Assembly (NCBI GenBank): GCA_944412495.1
Contig: CALYBL010000022.1
Coordinates: 33,762 to 97,761 of the forward strand
Direction of reading: 5' to 3'
Length of the DNA stretch: 64,000 bases
Source: an uncultured Clostridia bacterium
Lineage (GTDB): Bacteria; Bacillota; Clostridia; Oscillospirales; Acutalibacteraceae
Of this stretch, positions 35,737 through 43,750 are shown in pieces (positions within the stretch are counted from its first letter, which is position 1; each line of letters starts with the position of its first letter). A model generated the notes under the pieces. The model had not been told where the DNA came from, searched no databases, and was given only the letters and a program-made list of their open reading frames with translations. The position numbers and the translations under genes were made by a program.

Positions 35737-36579
35737 ATGTCTCAGAACAAATATGCAATAATAGGATTCCCGCTTGCACACAGCATGTCGCCGTTTATAC
35801 ATCGCCGGCTCTTTGATATTTCCGGCATGTCCGCCGTCTATGAAATGCTGGAGATACCTCCGGAAAAGCTTGAAAGCGAATTTGACCTGCTTAGGGAATA
35901 CAGCGGCTTTAACGTGACCATACCGCATAAGCTCGGCATAATAAAAATGTGCGACCGCCTTGCAGGCGCCGCCGAGGTATATTCCTCCGTTAACTGCGTA
36001 AAATGCGGTGATGAGGTTGTCGGCTACAACACCGACGCCGAGGGTTTTTTAAGGACCTTTGAGCACTATGGTGTAAAGCTTTGCGGCAAGGTCGCCCTGC
36101 TCGGCGCCGGCGGCGTTGCGAGGACTGCGCTTTACGAATGTGCGGCCAAGAGCTGCGATATCACGATAGCGGTCAGAGAGTCGAGCGCTGAGTCAGCGCA
36201 AAAACTTGCCGGGGAGGTGCGCACGAAAACCGGCGCAGCCATATCGGTCACCGCGCTGAGCACACTTACAGGAGAATACGATATCATCATAAACGCAACA
36301 CCCGTCGGCATGTACCCAAATGCTGATGCAATGCCGGTGCCGGACGATGCGGTAAGCCGCTGCGGCGCGGTGTTTGACCTGATATACAATCCCGACCAGA
36401 CAAAGCTGCTCAAAACGGCAAAGGCCATGGGCAAAGCGGCCATGGGCGGCATGCCCATGCTGGTATGGCAGGCTGCGGCGGCACATCGGATATGGTATGG
36501 GGCCGACTTTGACAGGTCTGACATTGACACGCTGATAAACGACTCGCGCGTTTATATGGAGCAGCATTTTCACAGCTGA
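35737..36579 (+). CDS. aroE: Shikimate dehydrogenase
   Basis: 280 residues. Shikimate-binding SMSPFIHR (Ser near 15), catalytic Lys in NVTIPHKLG, the YNTDAEGF stretch, the NADP loop LGAGGVARTAL and NATPVGMYPN are all present. It reduces 3-dehydroshikimate. First gene of the plus-strand aromatic cluster; GGAGATGATTTC precedes the ATG. Confidence 0.96.
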   Translation: MSQNKYAIIGFPLAHSMSPFIHRRLFDISGMSAVYEMLEIPPEKLESEFDLLREYSGFNVTIPHKLGIIKMCDRLAGAAEVYSSVNCVKCGDEVVGYNTDAEGFLRTFEHYGVKLCGKVALLGAGGVARTALYECAAKSCDITIAVRESSAESAQKLAGEVRTKTGAAISVTALSTLTGEYDIIINATPVGMYPNADAMPVPDDAVSRCGAVFDLIYNPDQTKLLKTAKAMGKAAMGGMPMLVWQAAAAHRIWYGADFDRSDIDTLINDSRVYMEQHFHS

Positions 36580-36595
36580 GCCGGAGGGGATAGGC

Positions 36596-37264
36596 TTGAT
36601 AGATACTCAAAGCATGTTCAAAGGCCGCACGCCAAACGCCGCAAGGCTTGCTGATTTTGGGTTTTCGCACTCAGACAGCGGCTTTTACGCGGAATGTGAC
36701 ATACTTGACGGGCAGTTTAAAATGTCGGTTTTTATCTCCGACGCAGGTGAAGTGTCCGTAAAGGTCATAGATGCAGAAAATCTTACTGAATACACCCCCG
36801 CATACGTTCCCGGCGCGTGCGGTGAGTTTGTGGGGGCGGTTATATACGCCTGCGAGGAGCATCTGAGGCTTATTGCCCAAAACTGCTTCGACCGCGAGGT
36901 CTTTAAAAGTCAGCAGGCAAGGCGAATTATAGAATATGCTTACTGCGAATACGGCGACAGGCTGGAATTTTTATGGGACAAATTCCCCGATAACGCCGTC
37001 CTGAGACGGAAGGACACAGGCAAATGGTACGCCGCCTTTTTGACGGTCGAAAGGGCAAAGCTTGGCCTTGACGGCACCGGCAGAGCGGAAATAATAGATC
37101 TGCGCGCGCTGCCGGAGGAGGTCTTGACCGCTGTAGACAACAGAAGCTTTTTCCCGGCATATCATATGAACAAAAAGCACTGGTACACTATACTTTTGGA
37201 CGGCTCTGTGCCGACACAGGATATATGCGGCAGGCTTAACTCAAGCTATGTTCTGGCAAAATAG
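36596..37264 (+). CDS. MmcQ/YjbR family protein
   Basis: 222 residues. The C-terminal 110 match the MmcQ/YjbR fold (double-wing DNA-binding-like, function unknown): GKWYAAFLTVERAKLGLDG, then FFPAYHMNKKHWYTILLDG and a final VPTQDICGRLNSSYVLA. The N-terminal 100 residues resemble the extended Clostridial form. The start is TTG 36596, 8 nt after GGAGGGG; the only nearby ATG (seven codons in) has no binding site. It sits inside the shikimate cluster 16 bases after aroE and is likely co-transcribed, but has no known step in the pathway. Confidence 0.85.
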   Translation: MIDTQSMFKGRTPNAARLADFGFSHSDSGFYAECDILDGQFKMSVFISDAGEVSVKVIDAENLTEYTPAYVPGACGEFVGAVIYACEEHLRLIAQNCFDREVFKSQQARRIIEYAYCEYGDRLEFLWDKFPDNAVLRRKDTGKWYAAFLTVERAKLGLDGTGRAEIIDLRALPEEVLTAVDNRSFFPAYHMNKKHWYTILLDGSVPTQDICGRLNSSYVLAK

Positions 37265-37320
37265 GCATGCGCAGCCCGCTGCAAATTTATAACAATTTAT
37301 ACGTATAAGGGGAGAATATT

Positions 37321-37830
37321 ATGCCGAACGTAACGCTGTGCGGATTTATGGGCAGCGGCAAAACAACCGTTGGAAAAGCGCTCGCGAAAAGGCTTGGATT
37401 CAGCTTTGCCGACACTGACGCAGAGATTGAAAACCGCGCCGGAATGACCGTAGCGGAGATATTTGAAAAAATGGGCGAGCCCGCTTTCCGCCGCATGGAA
37501 AGCGAGGTCATAAAAGAGCTGGCACGTCTTGACGGGGTTGTGATATCCGTCGGAGGCGGTACAGTGCTGAACGAGGAAAACGTCCGCACTCTCAAAGCAT
37601 GCGGAAAAGTTGTGCTGCTTGATGTTGACGCCGCCACAGTGATAAGCAGGCTCTCATGTGACGTCTCGCGGCCGCTGCTTGCCGGTCCGGATAAGGAGCA
37701 ACGGGCGGAGGCACTTCTCTCAGAGCGCCGGCCGCTTTATGAGGCCGCAGCCGACATAGTAGTTGATGGGCGCGGCAGTGCGGCCAAGGTCGCTGAGAAA
37801 ATTGCCGAACAGCTGAAAATTGGTGGTTGA
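37321..37830 (+). CDS. aroK: Shikimate kinase
   Basis: 169 residues, P-loop kinase: GFMGSGKTTVGKAL (8-21), substrate-binding DTDAEIE and the GGGTVLNEEN loop, lid Arg in SRPLLAGPDKEQR. It phosphorylates shikimate at O3. The -35 box of the next promoter overlaps its stop codon. Confidence 0.96.
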   Translation: MPNVTLCGFMGSGKTTVGKALAKRLGFSFADTDAEIENRAGMTVAEIFEKMGEPAFRRMESEVIKELARLDGVVISVGGGTVLNEENVRTLKACGKVVLLDVDAATVISRLSCDVSRPLLAGPDKEQRAEALLSERRPLYEAAADIVVDGRGSAAKVAEKIAEQLKIGG

Positions 37831-37855
37831 CAAACGGTTTTGTATACTTTATATT
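37827..37855 (+). promoter_or_regulatory. Promoter of the aroF-pheA operon leader
   Basis: TTGACA (37827-37832), exactly 17 nt, TATATT (37850-37855). It overlaps the end of aroK, so the operon downstream can be transcribed separately. The transcript would start near 37862 and carry a leader of about 285 nt. Confidence 0.8.
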
Positions 37856-37909
37856 ATTTGTAAAGGCAGCGGATTATGTATCCGCGTTATTTATTGGAGA
37901 CTGACCTGT

Positions 37910-38002
37910 ATGCATATTTCAAGCGCAAAAATGAATTATTTCTTTTTTTACTTTCCTTGCTTTTGGCAGGGCTATTTTGCGTTTGGGAAATACAGGCCGT
38001 GA
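37910..38002 (+). CDS. Aromatic leader peptide (30 codons)
   Basis: An ATG (37910) with GGAGA 10 nt upstream opens a 30-codon frame ending at TGA 38000-38002. After MHISSAKM the sequence is NYFFFYFPCFWQGYFAF and then GKYRP: 7 Phe, 4 Tyr and 1 Trp among 30 residues. This is like the E. coli pheA and pheS leader peptides, but it lies upstream of DAHP synthase and the whole aroF-tyrA-aroBAC-pheA operon. The expected role is as a sensor: ribosomes stall on the aromatic codons when charged tRNA-Phe or tRNA-Tyr is scarce. The longer overlapping open frame that runs into aroF has no such binding site. Confidence 0.8.
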   Translation: MHISSAKMNYFFFYFPCFWQGYFAFGKYRP

Positions 38003-38055
38003 GATTTAAAACCGTGTTTTTTTCGGGAGCTCATGGCAATGGGCTCCTATTTTTA
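37996..38055 (+). promoter_or_regulatory. Transcription attenuator (antiterminator/terminator switch) before aroF
   Basis: Terminator: 9-bp stem 38025-38033 with 38040-38048 (two G-T pairs), loop TGGCAA, followed by ATTTTTA. Antiterminator: GCCGTGAG (37996-38003) pairs with CTCATGGC (38030-38037), eight pairs with one G-T, which takes away the 5' half of the terminator. The antiterminator's 5' strand contains the leader stop codon TGA (38000-38002). A ribosome that reaches the stop masks it and the terminator forms; a ribosome stalled upstream leaves it free and transcription continues. Confidence 0.75.
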
Positions 38056-38146
38056 TGCAGCGGGAGCCCTGTGAGCCGCCACATAAATATATTGCCTGCT
38101 AAATTCGGGCGCAGGTTTTACGCCGCGCTAAAAAGGAGTTATTTTT

Positions 38147-39157
38147 ATGATTATTGTACTTAAGGACGGTATAGGAAAGGATAAGATAAAAGCCTTTTCC
38201 GACGAGCTCAGCCGCGACTACGGTGTAAAGGTAAACTCATGGTTCGGCACCCATTCAACAGTGCTTGGACTTATCGGCGACACGCAGTCGGTAGATATAG
38301 AGCGCATTCAGGCAAACGATATAGTCGACACCGTCAAGCGCGTTCAGGAGCCGTATAAAAAAGCTAACCGCAAGTTTCATCCCGACGACACCGTGATAGA
38401 TGTTGCCGGCCGCAAGATAGGCGGCGGGAATATAACCATTATCGCCGGCCCCTGCTCTGTCGAAAGCCGCGACCAGATATGCGGCATAGCCGAGCGTGTA
38501 AAGGCTGCCGGCGCGGCTTTCCTCCGCGGCGGTGCGTTCAAGCCGCGTACCTCTCCCTACTCCTTCCAGGGACTGAGGGCCGAGGGAATAGAGCTGCTGC
38601 TTGAGGCCAAGAAGCAAACCGGTCTTCCCATTGTCACCGAGATAATGAGCATTAATCACATAGACCTGTTCGCCGACGTCGACATAATTCAGGTCGGAGC
38701 CCGCAACATGCAGAACTTTGAGCTGCTCAAGGCGCTTGGCGCCACCGGCAAGCCGATACTTTTAAAGAGAGGGCTGGCCAATACGATAGAGGAAACGCTC
38801 ATGAGCGCGGAATATATAATGAGTGCCGGCAACGAAAAGGTCATTCTGTGCGAGAGAGGCGTGCGCACCTTTGAGGACTATACGCGCAACACGCTTGACA
38901 TATCGGCAGTGCCGATATTCAAAAGACTGTCGCACCTGCCTGTTATAGTTGACCCATCTCACGCCTCCGGCATTGACTGGCTTGTTGAGCCGCTGAGCCT
39001 GTCGGCTGTCGCAGCCGGTGCGGACGGACTTATAATTGAGGTGCATAACGACCCGCCGCACGCCCTGTCGGACGGCGCGCAGTCGGTAACTCCGGATGCC
39101 TTTGACGGTATAGCCAAAAAGATATTTCACCTCAAAAAAGCGCTTGCCGAGATTTAA
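38147..39157 (+). CDS. aroF: 3-deoxy-7-phosphoheptulonate (DAHP) synthase, type I-beta
   Basis: 336 residues: N-terminal ferredoxin-like regulatory domain (MIIVLKDGIGKDKIKAFSDE, about 1-70) as in Thermotoga-type enzymes, then the TIM barrel with GPCSVESRDQI, KPRTSPYSFQG, IQVGARNMQNFELLK, LLKRGLANTI and VDPSHASG. It joins erythrose-4-phosphate and PEP, the entry step of aromatic synthesis. The N-terminal domain mediates feedback by Tyr or Phe in relatives. AAGGAG lies 8 nt before the ATG. First enzyme gene behind the aromatic leader peptide and attenuator. Confidence 0.96.
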   Translation: MIIVLKDGIGKDKIKAFSDELSRDYGVKVNSWFGTHSTVLGLIGDTQSVDIERIQANDIVDTVKRVQEPYKKANRKFHPDDTVIDVAGRKIGGGNITIIAGPCSVESRDQICGIAERVKAAGAAFLRGGAFKPRTSPYSFQGLRAEGIELLLEAKKQTGLPIVTEIMSINHIDLFADVDIIQVGARNMQNFELLKALGATGKPILLKRGLANTIEETLMSAEYIMSAGNEKVILCERGVRTFEDYTRNTLDISAVPIFKRLSHLPVIVDPSHASGIDWLVEPLSLSAVAAGADGLIIEVHNDPPHALSDGAQSVTPDAFDGIAKKIFHLKKALAEI

Positions 39158-39276
39158 CGCAGCAGTGCAGCGGTTATATTAACGCCGTTCCGGCTAATAT
39201 CTGCCGCAAGGCGCTCCGCAGCACAGCGGTACCGTTTATGGGGCGAATAAGCAAATAAAAAGCAAAGGTCGGTTTT

Positions 39277-40110
39277 ATGAAGATTGCAATAGTAGGGTTT
39301 GGGCTTATCGGCGGCTCGCTTGCCAAGGCCGTAAAAGCATATACAAGTCACACGGTCTATGCCGTAGACAAAAACAAAAGCGTGCTGGACGCGGCACTTT
39401 CCTGCGGCGCCGCCGACGCCGTGATAACGGACATGAGCCGGCTTAGTGAGGCGGATATAGTAATAGTATGCCTGTATCCTGGCGACACCGTAGATTTCGT
39501 ATGCGCCAACGCCGCAAGCTTCAAAAAAGGCGGAATCGTGGCGGACACCTGCGGCATAAAATCCGAGATATGCGGCAGCCTGAACCGGGTGGCAAGGGAG
39601 CATGACTTCTGCTTTCTGGGTGCTCACCCAATGGCCGGCAGTGAAAAATCCGGCTTTGCCGCTTCCCGTGCGGACCTGTTTAAGGGCGCCAGCTTTATAA
39701 TAACGCCGGGGGAGGCAAGCGGCCGAGCCGTAGAAGTGATGTCAGCGCTTGCCGTAAAGCTCGGCTTTGGCGGGGTTATAACGGCTTCGCCGGAATATCA
39801 CGACAGGATGATAGCGCTGACCTCGCAGCTTCCGCACGTGCTGGCATGCTCGTATGTGCTCGACCCTGATGCTGAGCTTCACCGCGGCTTTTCCGGCGGC
39901 TCCTTCCGTGATGTGTCGCGCGTTGCGGAGATAAACGATAAGCTGTGGAGCGAACTTTTTATTAAAAATTCCGCCCCGCTCACCGAAAAGATTGACAAGC
40001 TTGTCGATAACCTTACAGTCTTTAAAGAGTGCATTGCTCAGGGCGACGAAGAAGGTCTGCGCCGACTGCTTAAGGAAGCATGCAAGAGAAAGGAGAGCAT
40101 AGACAAATGA
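39277..40110 (+). CDS. tyrA: Prephenate dehydrogenase
   Basis: 277 residues. NAD loop VGFGLIGGSLAKAVK (5-19), HPMAGSEKSGFAASRADLF with the catalytic His, and a helical C-terminal dimerisation domain. It makes 4-hydroxyphenylpyruvate for tyrosine. Its stop overlaps the start of aroB (ATGA). Confidence 0.94.
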   Translation: MKIAIVGFGLIGGSLAKAVKAYTSHTVYAVDKNKSVLDAALSCGAADAVITDMSRLSEADIVIVCLYPGDTVDFVCANAASFKKGGIVADTCGIKSEICGSLNRVAREHDFCFLGAHPMAGSEKSGFAASRADLFKGASFIITPGEASGRAVEVMSALAVKLGFGGVITASPEYHDRMIALTSQLPHVLACSYVLDPDAELHRGFSGGSFRDVSRVAEINDKLWSELFIKNSAPLTEKIDKLVDNLTVFKECIAQGDEEGLRRLLKEACKRKESIDK

Positions 40111-41162
40111 GAAAGCTTACAGTAAATGTCAAACCGCCCTATGATGTAGTGGTCGGGCGCGGTCTGCTCAGCAATGCCGGAACGCTCGTATCACAGGTGA
40201 TGCGCGGAAAGAGGGCGCTCGTAATAAGTGATTCCAACACTGCTCCCCTCTACTGCGGCGGCGTATGCGAGGCGCTGAGGGACAGCGGCATTGACGCATA
40301 TACTTACATTTTTGAAGCGGGCGAGGAAAATAAGACAGTCAAAACCGTGTGGGACATGCTGGAGGCAGCGGCGTCACACGGCCTTACCCGCTCAGACGCA
40401 ATAGTAGCACTCGGCGGCGGCGTTACCGGCGACATGGCCGGCTTTGCCGCCGCTGTCTATTTAAGAGGAATAGACTACATACAGATACCCACCACCGTTA
40501 TAGCACAGTCAGACTCATCAGTGGGCGGCAAGACCGGCTGCGACCTGACGTACGGCAAAAATCTTGCCGGTGCCTTCAAGCAGCCGCGCCTTGTGATTAT
40601 CGACCCGGACACGCTCGGCACGCTGCCGCAGAGGTACAGGTCGGATGGAATGGCGGAGGTGATAAAGCACGGGCTTATCGCATCCGCCGAGCTGTTCGAC
40701 ATCATTGAACGCGGCAGCCTTGACATGGAGGACGTCCTTTACCGCAACGTGGATATAAAGCGCTCGTTTGTCGAAGCGGACGAGTTTGATACCTCTGAGC
40801 GCATGAAGCTCAATTTCGGGCACACCATGGGTCACGCCATTGAGAAGTACTATAATTTTACCGGTCCTTCGCACGGCGAGGCCGTCGCAATGGGAATGGT
40901 AATTGCCGCCAGAGCGGGTGAAAACGCCGGGCTCACAAAAAAAGGCACAGCCGACAGGATATGCTCTGTGCTTAAAAAGTACGGCCTTCCTACGCTCACC
41001 GAAGCGCCGGCGGAAAAGCTTGTTCAGATAGCCGCTCTTGATAAAAAGAGAATGGGTGATATAATTAATTTTATACTGATATCGGATATAGGCCGCGCAT
41101 TTATACACAAGCTGCGCGCGGATGAGCTTTTTGACTTTGTTAAGGGGGCTTTTAATGGATAA
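40107..41162 (+). CDS. aroB: 3-dehydroquinate synthase
   Basis: 351 residues from ATG 40107, which overlaps the tyrA stop by four bases. NAD-binding GGGVTGDMAGFAAAVYLRG, the QSDSSVGGKTGCDL loop, EVIKHGL and the zinc His residues in NFGHTMGHAIE and PSHGEAVAMGM are complete. It converts DAHP to 3-dehydroquinate. Confidence 0.97.
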   Translation: MRKLTVNVKPPYDVVVGRGLLSNAGTLVSQVMRGKRALVISDSNTAPLYCGGVCEALRDSGIDAYTYIFEAGEENKTVKTVWDMLEAAASHGLTRSDAIVALGGGVTGDMAGFAAAVYLRGIDYIQIPTTVIAQSDSSVGGKTGCDLTYGKNLAGAFKQPRLVIIDPDTLGTLPQRYRSDGMAEVIKHGLIASAELFDIIERGSLDMEDVLYRNVDIKRSFVEADEFDTSERMKLNFGHTMGHAIEKYYNFTGPSHGEAVAMGMVIAARAGENAGLTKKGTADRICSVLKKYGLPTLTEAPAEKLVQIAALDKKRMGDIINFILISDIGRAFIHKLRADELFDFVKGAFNG

Positions 41163-42651
41163 GGTCGTTATAGAAAAAAGCCCGCTTAACGGCAGCGTGC
41201 TGCTCCCCCCGTCAAAGAGCTGTATGCACCGGGCGCTGATATGCGCGGCGCTCTCCCACGGGCACAGCACCGTTGCGCCGATAATACTGTCCGACGATAT
41301 AATCCGCACATTGAACGCGGTAACGGCGCTGGGTGCAAAGGCAGTGCTCAAAAAATATGAGGCGGCTGCTCCGTACGGCACGGCTTGGGCTTCTGACGGC
41401 GGCCGCTTATACGGCGGCGGATGCGAAACCGGTGCACGAAAGCAATCTCCCGCTTTTTCAGGTGATATGCAGCCGGACTCTCTGTCTAAAAGCATGTCTG
41501 CTTTGGCCGTCGGAGGCAAAAGTGCGGCCGGCACTGTATCATCCGGCGGCAGTGCCGACGCCTGCGGCAAAGCGGCAAACAGCGATTTTGACAGCCTGCT
41601 TTGCGCTGATATCACCGGTATAAATATCCCGGCTGAGAGTGCCGACATAGACTGCGGCGAGTCCGGCTCGACGCTGAGATTCATGATGCCGGTGGCAGCG
41701 GCCTTAGGCGTCAGCACCCGCTTTACCGGCTGCGGAAAGCTGCCGCAGCGTCCGCTTGATGTGTTTACTGACACGCTTCCCTCTCACGGGGCGGCCTTAA
41801 GCGGCGGCTCGCTGCCGCTTTCGATAAGCGGCAGGCTGACGGCCGGAGAATATGTTATAGACGGCTCTATAAGCTCCCAGTTCATAACCGGGCTGCTGCT
41901 TTCGCTGCCGCTGCTTGACGGCGACAGCCGAATAAAGCTTTCGTCACCGCTTCAGTCATCGTCGTATGTGGATATCACACTGGACGTTCTCGACGGCTTT
42001 GGGATACATATAGAAAAAACGCCGGACGGCTATTTTGTGCCCGGCAAGCAAAAATATGCCGCCTGCAGCTATACCGTCGAATCCGACTGGTCGCACTCGG
42101 CGTTTTTTATCGAGTCTGCCATGATAAGCGGTGAGATATGTATGAAAGGACTGAAGGAAAGCTCCGTTCAGGGCGACAGCGCCGTCTTGGATATTGCCCG
42201 GCGCATGGGCTGCGGCATAGCTTTCGAGGGCGGCGTGCTCGTCTGCCGGCACGCTCATCTGCACGGCACGGTCATAGACGCATCCGACATCCCCGACCTC
42301 ATTCCCGCGCTCGCCGCCGCGGCGGCAATGGCCGACGGGCAGACGCGCATAGTCAACGCCGGCCGGCTGAGGATAAAGGAGTGCGACAGGCTCTCGGCCA
42401 TGGCAAACGGGTTGACGGCTCTCGGCGCAGACGTCATTGAGGGGCCCGACAGCCTGACGATAACGGGAGGCAAAAAGCTTCACAGCGGGCATGTAAACGG
42501 TTATAACGACCACCGTATAGTAATGGCCTTTGCCGCTTTGGGCAGTCATATAGGCGGTGTGGAGATATCCGACGCCGGGGCGGTAAAAAAGTCCTACCCC
42601 AACTTTTTTGAGGATTTTAAAGCACTTGGAGGTAAATATAATGTCATCTAA
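41155..42651 (+). CDS. aroA: EPSP synthase with an 80-residue insertion
   Basis: 498 residues from ATG 41155 (overlaps aroB by 8 bases); usual length is about 420-430. The PEP/shikimate site is complete: LPPSKSCMHRAL with Lys21, DCGESGSTLRFMMPV at about 166, SSQFITGLLLSLPLL, and the late NDHRIVMAFAALG. Between about residues 66 and 146 lies a Gly/Ser/Ala-rich low-complexity insertion (for instance SKSMSALAVGGKSAAGTVSS) that has no counterpart in ordinary EPSP synthases. The reading frame is intact through it. It condenses shikimate-3-phosphate with PEP and is the glyphosate target. Confidence 0.95.
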   Translation: MDKVVIEKSPLNGSVLLPPSKSCMHRALICAALSHGHSTVAPIILSDDIIRTLNAVTALGAKAVLKKYEAAAPYGTAWASDGGRLYGGGCETGARKQSPAFSGDMQPDSLSKSMSALAVGGKSAAGTVSSGGSADACGKAANSDFDSLLCADITGINIPAESADIDCGESGSTLRFMMPVAAALGVSTRFTGCGKLPQRPLDVFTDTLPSHGAALSGGSLPLSISGRLTAGEYVIDGSISSQFITGLLLSLPLLDGDSRIKLSSPLQSSSYVDITLDVLDGFGIHIEKTPDGYFVPGKQKYAACSYTVESDWSHSAFFIESAMISGEICMKGLKESSVQGDSAVLDIARRMGCGIAFEGGVLVCRHAHLHGTVIDASDIPDLIPALAAAAAMADGQTRIVNAGRLRIKECDRLSAMANGLTALGADVIEGPDSLTITGGKKLHSGHVNGYNDHRIVMAFAALGSHIGGVEISDAGAVKKSYPNFFEDFKALGGKYNVI

Positions 42652-43738
42652 TTTCGGTAAATGTCTTCAGATATCCATTTTCGGCGAAAGCCACGGCTCG
42701 CTTGTGGGCGTGTGCATAGACGGTCTGCCGGCCGGCTGCGACATAGACATGGAGTACATAAACAAGCAGATGTCCCGCCGCGCGCCCGGCAACGACCCCG
42801 GCGCCACACAGCGCCGCGAACCGGATATTCCCGTGATAAAGACCGGAAGCTACCGCGGCAAAACGACCGGCGCGCCGCTGACGGCAGTTATCGAAAACAC
42901 CAATACCCGCTCGGCGGATTATGAAAACATCGAGCTTGTGCCGCGTCCGTCGCATTCGGACTATCCGGCATATGTAAAGTACGGCGGCCACAACGATATA
43001 CGCGGCGGCGGACATTTTTCCGGCAGACTCACGGCATGCATAGTGTTTGCAGGCGCGCTCTGCCGCAGTATACTCAGGGACTATGACATAACCATAGGCG
43101 GGCACGTATACTCCATAGGCAATGCGTATGATGACAGGTTCGATATGTGCGAGGTCGACAAGGATTTGCTTAACAGGCTTTCCTCCGAGTACTTTGCCGT
43201 AATAAACGATAATATAAGGGTCGATATGCAGGATATTATAATGCTGGCGAAAAAGGACTGCAACAGCGTCGGCGGCATAGTGGAGGTTGCCGTCTGCGGA
43301 ATGCCGGCGGGCGTAGGCTTTCCCATGTTCCGCGGTGTAGAAAATGTGATATCGCAGGCGGTGTTCGGAGTTCCCGCCGTCAAGGGCATAGAGTTCGGCG
43401 CCGGCTTTGACCTTGCCTGCATGACGGGCGTGTCCGCCAACGACCAGTATAAAATGTCCTGCAACACCGTAAAGACAATGACAAACAACAACGGCGGCAT
43501 CCTTGGCGGAATAACCACCGGCATGCCGATAATATTCCGCGCGGTCGTAAAGCCTACCTCATCGATAGCGACGGAGCAGCGCAGCGTAAACCTCGCCACG
43601 ATGCAGAACACAAAGCTCGTGGTAAAGGGACGTCACGACCCGTGCATAGTCCCGCGCGCACTGCCGGTCATAGAGAGCGCCGCGGCAATCGCCGTTTTCG
43701 ATTTGCTGCTGGAAAACGGCAATATAAAGCGCTGCTGA
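42641..43738 (+). CDS. aroC: Chorismate synthase
   Basis: 365 residues from ATG 42641 with GGAGGTAAATATA before it; overlaps aroA by 11 bases. The FMN-enzyme signatures GESHGSLVGVCIDGLPAGC, RRAPGNDPGATQRREPDI, RGGGHFSGRLTACIVFAGA and the C-terminal RHDPCIVPRALPVIESA are complete. Makes chorismate from EPSP. Confidence 0.97.
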   Translation: MSSNFGKCLQISIFGESHGSLVGVCIDGLPAGCDIDMEYINKQMSRRAPGNDPGATQRREPDIPVIKTGSYRGKTTGAPLTAVIENTNTRSADYENIELVPRPSHSDYPAYVKYGGHNDIRGGGHFSGRLTACIVFAGALCRSILRDYDITIGGHVYSIGNAYDDRFDMCEVDKDLLNRLSSEYFAVINDNIRVDMQDIIMLAKKDCNSVGGIVEVAVCGMPAGVGFPMFRGVENVISQAVFGVPAVKGIEFGAGFDLACMTGVSANDQYKMSCNTVKTMTNNNGGILGGITTGMPIIFRAVVKPTSSIATEQRSVNLATMQNTKLVVKGRHDPCIVPRALPVIESAAAIAVFDLLLENGNIKRC

Positions 43739-43750
43739 TTGGAGGTTCCT

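Noticed and set aside
37861..38146. T-box or TRAP control of aroF
   Set aside because: No T-box core and no series of GAG/UAG triplets was seen; the leader peptide with mutually exclusive helices explains the region better.
37876..38163. A 95-residue membrane-like protein gene between aroK and aroF
   Set aside because: It runs into the aroF coding region and has no good binding site, while the alternative 30-codon frame has one and fits an attenuator leader.
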